A stretch of DNA of 64,000 bases, from NCBI GenBank assembly GCA_001414485.1, contig LLEY01000103.1:1-64000 (forward strand), given 5' to 3'. The position numbers were made by a program, and so were the translations under genes. Position 1 is the first letter of the stretch, and every line of letters begins with the position of its first letter. Below, one piece after another: positions 55,277 through 64,000 of this stretch. Under the pieces are notes generated by a model. That model ran no database searches. It worked only from the letters and a program-made list of their open reading frames with translations, and was not told the origin of the DNA. This stretch comes from Calycina herbarum (lineage: Eukaryota > Ascomycota > Leotiomycetes > Helotiales > Pezizellaceae).

Positions 55277-55468
55277 TCAATACCCCACACCAGGCTTGCC
55301 GGAATTGGAGCCCAAGTCTTCATCAGCAGATCTGCCTAGAACCCCATTAAGTGGGAGGGTGTCTCGAGTGTCGTAGACGGCCAAAGTGCTGGCAGAAGGG
55401 ACTGTACGTGCAAAGGGAGCTGCCGCCGCTAAAACTGGGAGTAGAATGAGAAGGGAATGGAAACGCAT
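55277..55468 (-). CDS. 63-aa secreted peptide
   Basis: The frame starts with a clear signal peptide (MRFHSLLILLPVLAAAAPFA, cleavage near Ala17-Pro18 or just after). The mature part is about 45 aa, without Cys, and ends DLGSNSGKPGVGY. Arg-containing spots (FAR, DTR, GR) could be processing sites. Just past the stop are a GTGAGA donor and a GCTAAC/TAG acceptor 54 bp apart (about 55199-55252), typical of a real 3'UTR intron; a GTATTG donor overlapping the stop codon could instead alter the C-terminus. No family recognised; candidate effector or peptide precursor. Confidence 0.55.
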   Translation of the reverse strand: MRFHSLLILLPVLAAAAPFARTVPSASTLAVYDTRDTLPLNGVLGRSADEDLGSNSGKPGVGY

Positions 55469-56144
55469 GTTGATTTTTCAGCTTATGAGGTTCTTTGATG
55501 AATCCGAAGAAAGATATGTTTGAGAAGACTGAGAGCTTAACGGAGGCCGGGCTGAATTCATATGCCTCGATACTATGCCCCCGATTCCCTCCTAAGGAAA
55601 TAGACGAGTACTTGGTATTGCATCAATATTTGGATAGTATCTTCACTTCGGAAGATGCATACAAGGCTGTCTCATCACGCTGTATACCATTTCCGAGAGG
55701 GGATATCCAGGCTGAGATACATTTTAGGTAGGAAGTGCATTATCACAGCGCATACTGCCTTTCTTGACCAAAGACCCATTTGGAAACTAGCCGAGTTTGT
55801 TTCAAGTGGCGAAAATTGCCCAAGAAGAGTGGCCAATACTAGCACTCAACTGCTTATCTTCGCGAATCGCACGCAGTAGAAACCACAAGCGAGATCCGGT
55901 CGACTCTCTTCATCATGTATGATAATTCACAGGAGAGAACAGGCTGGTGAAGTGCGAAAACCGAAATATGCTGCTGCAGCAGTGCGAGGTGTTGTATTGA
56001 TTGTCGCAGACCGCTCAAAGAGGGAAACCTGGGTCAGGATACCTGATAGCTTTCTATGCCAACCCCCAAGTTCTGCTGGAGATTCCACTCGTTCAACTGC
56101 TTCTTTCCTCTTTGTTCTAACAATCTTCGATATAAAATTTCAGC

Positions 56145-56571
56145 ATGTTTTGGAAACGGGTTAACTCTATTGGCTCCAGCTCCCGCAACAATTACGCTTC
56201 TTTGCTTGCCACCGAAGAGCAGAGTATCGATGAAAAGAATTACGAATCCATGGAAAGACATTCCTGGCTTAGTTTGCGTCCTTACTTACTCCATCTTCTT
56301 ATTTTCACGCTTTACACTGGCATTTTCCTCGCAGCATGGGCCAAGTTGCCAGTTCAGAAAAACTGCCATGACGACCTTATAAGAGGCAATCTCCTGGAAG
56401 CTGAGGCCAGCTGACAAGAACGACAATACAAAGAGCCAACATACTGGTTTTCCCACACCTGAATCTGATGCCACATGGGGGAAATTACTCAAGAACTACA
56501 ACGTCAAAATTTCGGAAGAGATTTTGCTGTTTGATAAGCTGGTGTTATCGGATTTGCTTCTTATTTATTGA
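56145..56571 (+). pseudogene. Truncated UstYa/DUF3328-family relic
   Basis: The first frame (56145-56414) has a polar N-terminus, a membrane helix (LRPYLLHLLIFTLYTGIFLA) and an early Cys, as in the N-terminus of DUF3328 proteins. It stops after 89 codons. In another frame about 40 bp on, TGFPTPESDATWGKLLKNYN with KISEE matches the next DUF3328 block (G.P.P..D..W..LL). No GT donor lies between them, so a frameshift rather than an intron separates the parts. The catalytic HxxHC motifs of the family are absent. UstYa-type proteins act in fungal peptide and secondary-metabolite pathways; this copy looks dead. Confidence 0.55.
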
Positions 56572-57054
56572 TTAGCAATTATATTGAGTGAATTATTCGA
56601 CATCCCTTGTTTATAAAAGGTAAACCACGTGCTTCTAGAATAAAACATAAAAACAGGGATATATTGGTCATCAGATTATTATAAATTACTAAACAATCTC
56701 TGCAAACTATTCCGATTCTTAAGAAACAGCAAACCGTCAACAGTCAGTCAGCTTACTTAAAAAGCCAAACGTTATTAACGTCACATTCCCCTTTACTGGT
56801 CTATGTTCTTTACCTAAACCAGTAACCATGTCAAGTCCAGTCTGGTCAAGTCAACATCTTCAAAGATCCACTTACTTGAGAAGTACTACACACTATAAGA
56901 TCCCGTATTCACTACCAGCTAACACTCCTTTAGAACACTTCCATTACCCTTCCCAACACGATGTCATAAACGCAGCTATTAAAAGTCAAAGTTGGAGTTA
57001 GGCTATGAGAGAATCGGGCAATGGTTGGCAAAAAACCCAGACGCTTCACAAGAA

Positions 57055-57948
57055 ATGAAAGAAGAGGAAATGCGGGTAGTCATCCAAACTGTCCTCAATG
57101 ACGCCACCATTGCTCGTCTTACCTGTGGTGCTTGTCCAACCAGCTCTCCAACATTCACTGAGCACCTTACAAAGCGGTTGACTGCTCTGGAGGTTGATTC
57201 CTCTCCTACTACCTCTCAGTCAGGCACACGTTACCACACTGTCACCACCTCTCCTTGCACGAAATCCAATGCATCTTCTTCCGTTACCACTGCATCGTCT
57301 TCCGCTACCACCACCGCATCGTCTTCCACTACCTTTACAATTTTGAAGCTTGATAACTTAGGCACTGCACTCACCTACTACGGACACCGTAAAATCGATT
57401 ATCATCTCCCATGCTTCGAAAATAGCGACTACTCTCTTAGCTTTTCCCAACTAGAATCATATGCGAATGATCTAAATCGCTGCCCTTCTAAACCATTCTA
57501 TCACTCTCTTCTCGTCAGATTGTATCTACATTACTCCACTAGTAAAAACACTAGTAGAAAGGTGGACGAGTTTGACGAGTTTCTAGCACTTCCTCTTGGT
57601 CGTATTCAATCCCAAAAAAAACTCACTTACTGGATTGTTTGGATGAAGATTGAGGATGGCAGTCTCTATGCTCTCCGTCAAGATGATGAGGATGAATATT
57701 CAAGTGTGGAGGAGGATGAAGATTCAGACAAGCCAAGTGACGAGGACTTATTCGCTTTCGGTATCCCTAGCTTAAAGATCCCCGGATTTGCTAGAGATGG
57801 ATGTAAGGCTGTTTTGCTTGGCAATATGTTCCCGGAGAATCGTTCTACTATGAGAAATACTAAAGAGGAATTGCACAATATCACTACGTGGGAAACTGTC
57901 CTAGTTACTGCTGCAGAGGCTGGTATTGGTAGCCAAGCGGGTTCATAA
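57055..57948 (+). CDS. Uncharacterised 297-aa protein with Ser/Thr-rich and acidic segments
   Basis: The ATG at 57055 (MKEEEMRVVIQTVLNDATIA) is the first in frame. Protein-like sequence continues upstream to about 56983 without an ATG, so an unseen first exon is possible. Residues about 48-95 are a Ser/Thr tract with SSSVTT/SSSATT repeats. The central part (YYGHRKIDYHLPCFENSDYS to KLTYWIVWMKIEDGSLYAL) looks globular. An acidic run (DDEDEYSSVEEDEDSDKPSD) follows, then a conserved-looking C-terminus. No domain is recognised and neighbours give no clue. Probably a lineage-specific gene. Confidence 0.55.
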   Translation: MKEEEMRVVIQTVLNDATIARLTCGACPTSSPTFTEHLTKRLTALEVDSSPTTSQSGTRYHTVTTSPCTKSNASSSVTTASSSATTTASSSTTFTILKLDNLGTALTYYGHRKIDYHLPCFENSDYSLSFSQLESYANDLNRCPSKPFYHSLLVRLYLHYSTSKNTSRKVDEFDEFLALPLGRIQSQKKLTYWIVWMKIEDGSLYALRQDDEDEYSSVEEDEDSDKPSDEDLFAFGIPSLKIPGFARDGCKAVLLGNMFPENRSTMRNTKEELHNITTWETVLVTAAEAGIGSQAGS

Positions 57949-58649
57949 TTACATGCTCAGGAGCCGGTGTCGAGGGGAGATTGGAAAGGGATAGGATAGG
58001 AAATGTAAATTAGCAGACTTAAAGCATCTCCACTCCTTTGTCCCCTATCATACGAACTGTGAAAAGAGTGAATGATAGGTGACTGAAGAGCAAATAGACT
58101 GGGAGCCATATGACACTAGTCATTCTTCTGTACAAAGTATCAGAGTTTGCTATATGAGGCAAGGGCCCTGCAATTTCATATTATTGTCCTTTAATCATTA
58201 AATTCTTTAACAAATGAATAACTCGTTTTTTACATTAGACCTCTGTTGCACTCTTGTTAAACAAAATAGGAGGCCACTTCATAGCCACACTTGAGGGCGT
58301 TCTTTCATTTGTATGGCTACTACCGGCAGCAGTATTTGCGCAATTTCATGTTGTGCGATCGTATCAACTCAATCAGAGAGTCTTCATAAAATAAAATAAA
58401 AGCCACAATTTATTTCAGGCATTAGGAGGAGAGACGCTGGAACGCGGGTCAGAATCTCACGTATGAAATATATTTCGGTACGAGGGAGTTTGGGGCGGGC
58501 CGCATGAGGATGAGGCTGATTTAAATCTTGGCGCGCCTCCACTCATTTGGGACATTGAATATTGCACAACCAAGACAAACCCTTTTCAGCTGAATACTTG
58601 TACACCAAAGTCTTCCTCCGGAGCTTTGAGACAAATATGAAAGTCTCAG
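57949..58649. other. Intergenic, RAD1 promoter
   Basis: No supported gene. AT-rich left half, GC-richer towards the RAD1 start. Confidence 0.4.
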
Positions 58650-61523
58650 ATGTCTTCGTCGACCGGTGACCAGCAGCCGGTGAAGCTTTCTCTTCCACTA
58701 GTATGACCCCTCTCCCCCTGCCGCGAAAGCTACTGACAGTACCAGAAATATCAACAAGAGCTATTTCAAGAACTCCGCCAGAAAGATGAACTCGTAGTAA
58801 TTGCGCGTGGCCTCGGCCTTCTTCGACTCGTAACGAACCTCCTCCACTCCTACGATGCCGCCGGTAACAACCTGATTCTGCTCGTTGGGGCAGACGACAG
58901 AGAAAATGGCTGGATTGGCGAGGCTCTGGCGGAACATGCTGCGATCAGCATAGCACCCAAGTGTCGCGGACTCAGCGTGGTCAATACCGATATGATGAGT
59001 GTTGGGATGAGGGAGAAAATGTATGCGCATGGCGGAATATTCAGCATCACATCGAGAATTCTGGTGGTGGATCTCTTGAGCAGCCTGTTGAACCCGGACA
59101 CCATAACTGGACTGGTGGTTTTACATGCGGACAAGATTGTGGCAACCTCCTTGGAAGCTTTCATACTTCGAATATACAGGCAGAAGAACAAAGTTGGATT
59201 TCTCAAGGCATTTTCCGATAACCCGGAACCCTTTACTACGGGATTCGCCCCACTATCTACCATGATGAGGAACATATTTCTCCGCAATGTCACTCTATGG
59301 CCGCGTTTTCAAGTGATGGTAGCGCAATCGCTGGAGGGGAAGAAAAAGGCAGAAGTCATTGAATTGGAAGTCCCAATGTCTGAATCCATGCGCAACATCC
59401 AGAACGCCATCATGGAGTGTGTCGAAATAAGCATCGGGGAGCTCAAGAAAGGGAATTCTGGCCTGGAGATGGAAGATTGGAATGTCGACAGTGCCCTCCA
59501 CAAGCAATTTGATATGGTTGTCCGAAGGCAGCTGGACCCAGTCTGGCATAGAGTCAGCTGGAAAACGAAGCAAATCGTCAATGATTTGACGGTTCTCCGA
59601 GGCATGCTTCGCACCCTTCTCACATATGATGCTGTTTCCTTCAATCGGCATCTTGATACAATCTTAGCGGCGCATTCTCCCCCACCAGGTTCTACGAGAC
59701 AAAATCAATCGCCATGGTTGTTTCTTGATGCTGCTCATACCATTTTTGATACCGCAAAAAGACGAGTCTACACGGGCAAGGCACCGAAACCCGGCTCAAA
59801 TGATATTGATGCTTTACGACCAGTCCTCGAGGAACAGCCTAAGTGGGCAGTTTTAGCAGAGGTTATGGAAGAAATTGATCGAGATCTCTATTTTAGTCCT
59901 CCTGTCAGGGATGATTCAAACGGAACTATCTTGATTATGTGTACGGATAATTTTCAATGTCGTCAACTGCGAGAATATCTGCAGACCATGTATGTTCGCC
60001 CCGAAAATGAAACCACCGAGGAAGACAACGAGGGAGATGAAGAAAAAGAAAAAGAAAAGGAGCCATCAGCCTCATATATGATGAGGAAGAAACTCCGAGA
60101 ATACCTAGGCTGGAAAGATCAATTCAAGATAATTAGCGCAGCTCTATTTTCGGAAAATCAAAATGCTGTGAGTGGCACTACGAATCCCAGAGGTGGGCCC
60201 AACAGCTTCAGGGGAAAGCCACCTGCAAACAAAAGACGAAGAGTCAGAGGAGGAGGTAATGCTGGAGCTGCGCCATCGCGGGCAACAAACGGTAGCATTC
60301 TCGCATCTGAAGACAAACCTCTCGAGGTTGCGAGCTTGATTGCCGAAATCAGACCTACAGAAAACGAATCGGCTCAGAAAGAGGATATAGTAGCCGATCC
60401 ATTGGAAGATATGGACGATTACTATCAACTTTACGAGATGAAGGACCTCGTCGTCATCCATGCCTTTGATGGAGATATGGATGAGCACATTCTTGAAGAG
60501 GTTAAACCAAAATATATCATCATGTACGAGCCTGATACTGCATTCGTGCGACGAATCGAGGTTTACCGGTCATCACATAATGACCGCAATGTCAAGGTCT
60601 ATTTTCTATACTACGGGGGCTCAGTTGAGGAGCAACGTTATCTCTCTTCTGTCCGTCGAGAAAAGGACGCCTTCACGAAACTCATCAAAGAAAAGTCGTC
60701 GATGGCTCTGACTCTTACAACTGATGCCCATGGAGTTGAAGACCCCCAGGAAGCGTTTCTGCGAACAATCAATACTCGAATTGCAGGCGGTGGTCGCTTA
60801 GCAGCTACAGCCCAACCTCCACGAGTCGTTGTAGATGTCCGAGAATTTCGTTCATCTCTTCCCTCACTTCTTCACGGTCGCTCAATGGTGGTAGTCCCCT
60901 GTATGCTTACCGTAGGAGATTACATTCTCTCTCCCAACATCTGTGTGGAACGAAAATCCATCAAAGATCTCATCTCCTCTTTCAAGGACGGCCGTTTATA
61001 CACCCAAGCCGAAACCATGTTTCAACATTACAAAAACCCAATGTTGCTGATCGAATTCGATCAGAATAAATCCTTCACTTTGGAGCCATTTGCGGATCTT
61101 TCGGGGTCTCTGACTTCAACTTCCAACACACCAAATGCTTCTTCGGACCTTCAGTCTAAATTAGTGTTATTGACCCTCGCTTTCCCGAAGTTGCGCATTA
61201 TCTGGTCTTCATCTCCCTTCCAGACAGCGGAAATATTCGAGTCCTTGAAAACTCAAGAAGCTGAGCCGGATCCTATCCAAGCTGTGCGAATTGGGTTGGA
61301 AGGGGGGCAGAGAGCTGAGGAGCAGGCGTTTAATCGCGAACCCCAGGATATGTTGAGGGTTGTTCCTGGAGTCACTGGTAAAAATTTGCCGAATTTAGTA
61401 AGGGCAGTTGGGAGTTTGAGGGAGGTCGCTGGCATGGAAGTTGAGGAGTTGGAGCCAATTGTGGGGGTTGAAGCGGGGAGAAAGATTCATCGATTCTTTA
61501 ATAAGAATGTACTTGATGGGTAG
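58650..61523 (+). CDS. RAD1: XPF/Rad1, structure-specific DNA repair endonuclease subunit
   Basis: Exons 58650-58700 and 58746-61523 (45-bp intron) give 942 aa. The short first exon encodes MSSSTGDQQPVKLSLPL, and YQQELFQELRQKDELVVIAR opens the helicase-like domain. The XPF nuclease active site GDYILSPNICVERKSIKDL is intact near residues 740-760 (ERKxxxD). A double helix-hairpin-helix region closes the protein (LRVVPGVTGKNLPNLVRAVG to GRKIHRFF). With Rad10/ERCC1 it cuts 5' of bulky lesions in nucleotide-excision repair and trims flaps in recombination; the Neurospora orthologue is mus-38. A Lys/Glu-rich linker sits near 430. Confidence 0.96.
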
Positions 61524-61949
61524 GTCTGGCTGCAGGTAGGAAAGGGCATCATCGATCCATGAGCCACTACTGTTGTGGGAAATTGAAGAGTGTATTGTAA
61601 ATAGCTGGAGCATAGATTCGGCAAAAGTTTGAGTAGATTAATGTTGTAACATTGATCAAATCTTGTCTTTGCCTCCGTGCTGAATTCTAGCCAACTTATG
61701 AGATTTTCCATCGCAATTAATAGATTTTTTACAAGAGAGAGACGCAGGTGGAGAGGAGAGGATGGGGATGTTCGCCCCGCAAATTCCAATCCCTGCAATC
61801 ATGCGGGGACCCCAGCCCGGAATGGGCGCTTGAACGCGGCTTTAAACACCACTCCTTCGCTCATTGTTTCCTTTCTCACAAACCAAGATGACTTCTGCAA
61901 AGTCTCCTTGCCATTGCTCCTTTCCATTCAAACTTCCAAAAACCGCAAA
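61524..61949. other. Intergenic between RAD1 and E1-alpha
   Basis: 3' flank of RAD1 and promoter of the E1-alpha gene. No gene recognised. Confidence 0.4.
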
Positions 61950-63412
61950 ATGAAATTACCAATTCCATGTTCCGCCTGCCTTCTTCGTCCCTCTGTACCC
62001 CTCCCTAGAACCACCCCAAGGGACTCAAGAAGATGGTCTTCCTCATTGTCACAGAAAGCCGGAGCAGCAGGGTAACTATTGCAATCCATTTCCGAAGGAA
62101 CATTGCTAACTGCAAACTCAGAGTCTGTTTTCCGGGCGCAGTAAATAGCAAATTCACAAATGCCCTCTCCTTCGAGAACCCCTCTACCTACCCCGCGATC
62201 CCCACATACCGATGTACCTCCCCTGAGGGCGACATAATCGACTCAGCCGTAACCCCTCCTTCCGATTCCCTAGCACTCGAAATGTACAATAGCATGTTAT
62301 CAGTGTCAATAATGGACGTAATAATGTTCGATGCTCAACGACAAGGACGATTGAGTTTCTATATGACAGGTCAGGGCGAGGAAGGAACATGTGTGGGATC
62401 TGCGAGTGCGTTGGAGAAGGGAGATGTGATTTTTACGCAGTATAGAGAGGCGGGGGTGCTGTTTCAGAGGGGATTCAAGTTTGAGGATTTCATGGCGCAG
62501 TTGTTTGCTAATAAGAATGATTTGGGGTGTGGGAGGAATATGCCGGTGCATTATGGGAGTAAGGCACTGAATATTGTATGCTTCTATTCCTTTTATCTTC
62601 TTGGAACTTATATGTAGGGTGTGCTAATAATTTTCAAGCACACAGTTACATCACCTCTAGCTACACAATTACCCCAAGCAGCCGGCGCAGCATACGCCCT
62701 CAAAATGCAACACAGACAAAACCCATCCTCCCCTCAAAAAGTAGTAGCCTGCTACTTCGGCGAAGGCGCGGCCTCAGAAGGTGATTTCCACGCTGCCCTC
62801 AACATAGCAGCAACCCGTTCTTGTCCCGTAATATTCATCTGTCGGAACAACGGCTATGCAATCAGTACTCCAACCCTAGAACAATATCGAGGAGACGGAA
62901 TAGCAAGTCGTGGAACAGGATATGGAATAGACACCATCCGCGTAGACGGAAACGACATCTGGGCCGTCCGAGAAGTCACCAAACGAGCCCGGGAATTGGC
63001 CTTGAAAGATGGTGGTAGACCGGTATTGATAGAGGCGATGTCTTACCGTATATCCCACCATTCCACATCCGATGATTCCTTCGCCTATCGTGCACGGGTT
63101 GAAGTCGAGGATTGGAAACGAAGAGATAACCCTATCACACGCTTAAGGAAATATTTGGAGAAAAAAGATCTTTGGAATGATGATAAGGAAGCGGCGGCGA
63201 GAAAACGGATTCGTGGTGAAGTGTTGAAGGCTTTTAGTGAGGCGGAACGGGAGAAGAAACCTAGTTTACGAAAGATGTTTGAGGATGTTTATCAGGAGAT
63301 TACGCCGGAGATTCGGGCGCAGATGGGGGAGTTGAAGGATGTGCTTGATCGATATCCAGAGGAGTATGATTTTGAGGAGTTTGAGGGGGGGAAGGAGACG
63401 TTGGTTGAGTAA
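61950..63412 (+). CDS. BCKDHA: Branched-chain 2-oxoacid dehydrogenase E1 component, alpha subunit
   Basis: Exons 61950-62071, 62122-62575, 62639-63412 give 449 aa. The N-terminus (MKLPIPCSACLLRPSVPLPR, then Arg/Ser-rich) is a likely mitochondrial presequence. Core E1-alpha motifs follow: SFYMTGQGEEGTCVGSASAL, YREAGVLFQRGF, the thiamine-diphosphate site GEGAASEGDFHAALN...RNNGYAIST, and the phosphorylation loop YRISHHSTSDDSFAYR. These details (GQGEE, loop with HHSTSDD) mark the branched-chain enzyme rather than pyruvate dehydrogenase. In mitochondria it decarboxylates the oxoacids of Leu, Ile and Val. Exon joins are in frame. Confidence 0.95.
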
Positions 63413-64000
63413 GAGAGGGAAAGGGAAAGGGGGGAGGGGTTATGATACCATGATTGATAGATGAATTAGAATGAGAAGCGATTCTAGACTTCTCTTGTTT
63501 TTCTCTTCTGCGCTTGAATCTCGGAATTGACTTCAAAGTATGAACTTTTTCTAGATGCTCTCGAGGAACTGAAAGTTTTGGACAATGTTGACAATTTACG
63601 CTTCACGATAATTTGCCATCCTGTTGTTCAATTACAAAATCCTATTTGTTCCTTCCTAAGATTGATGCCTATCGACCATTCAAGTTGTCGTCATAACCTG
63701 CCTGCTATAACCAAGTTTACTATTTGAACAATTTCAAGAGGGCGTTTTCCCCTCCAAATCAACCACAAGATGTCCGGAATAGAGGGGTAGGCGCACGTGT
63801 ACGGGCTCGATCGTCGGGTTTTAGTACATGAGATACCGTCGCAATTCTGTGATAAAATCGCAAGCTTCGATACAGAGACTAATTAGTAACTGCTCAGTCT
63901 TCTGGTATTTTTGCTTTATTTTTGTGATTTTCTTCTGGGGCTTGAGATGTTGTGTTGTGGTGAGCACAAGGTAGTACTGAAATCTCACGATCGAGCTAGA
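63413..64000. other. 3' flank, no supported gene
   Basis: A purine-rich 3' flank then AT-rich DNA to the window edge. Only a 66-codon frame without a domain. Confidence 0.4.

Noticed and set aside
56992..57054. Upstream extension of the 297-aa protein from a non-ATG codon
   Set aside because: Begins at TTG just after a stop; no ATG is available, although a missing first exon remains possible.

Overview
The window is nuclear DNA of a filamentous ascomycete (Pezizomycotina). The evidence is many short GT-AG introns (about 45-120 bp) with CTAAC-type branch sites, the fungus-specific iron regulator HapX, a Chs5-type exomer subunit, LCL2, a WASP/Las17 homologue and an F-box/zinc-knuckle protein. 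The gene repertoire and overall look suggest Leotiomycetes, but that is inference. About 20 protein genes are well supported, and most genes had to be assembled across introns.

Left part (1-29 kb): a possible 54-aa microprotein; a field of near-palindromic repeats; a secreted RNase T2; hapX with a SreA-type GATA site upstream; cytosolic Glu-tRNA synthetase; LCL2 divergent from mitochondrial ribosomal protein bL27m; a gene-poor stretch (11.5-15.3 kb) holding a candidate folded RNA; a single-pass membrane protein; an FMN reductase; an F-box protein; two minus-strand CxxC proteins flanking a degenerate CTCGGA minisatellite; a Tc1/mariner-type MITE; a sugar-porter MFS transporter; a 65-aa protein with an N-terminal acylation signal; and an SDR enzyme.

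Middle (29.5-42.4 kb): the most unusual part of the window. It is a tandem array of nine related BTB/POZ genes or remnants. Four look intact (30781-31696, 32543-33542, 39717-40626, 41520-42383). One is broken by a frameshift (29576-30432), one by a frameshift plus a lost splice donor (34255-35000), one by a single TGG-to-TGA change (37775-38643), one inverted copy by an internal deletion (36939-37311), and one is a trace (about 35860-35920). Copies complete enough to judge share one gene model: a short variable exon 1, a phase-2 intron just before the BTB domain, a long BTB-plus-helical exon ending near (F/L)YVxEQ, a phase-0 intron, and a short last exon usually carrying SGLRxVGxK. The frameshifted first copy instead ends in a SUMO-interaction-like tail. 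A hAT-type MITE with a perfect 8-bp target duplication lies just beyond the array.

Right part (43-64 kb): conserved housekeeping genes return: CHS5, a lineage-specific basic protein, eIF1A, LAS17, then a sparse accessory stretch (52-58 kb) with small orphan genes, a 63-aa secreted peptide and a broken UstYa/DUF3328 relic, and finally RAD1/XPF and the branched-chain 2-oxoacid dehydrogenase E1-alpha subunit. No tRNA, rRNA or CRISPR features were found.
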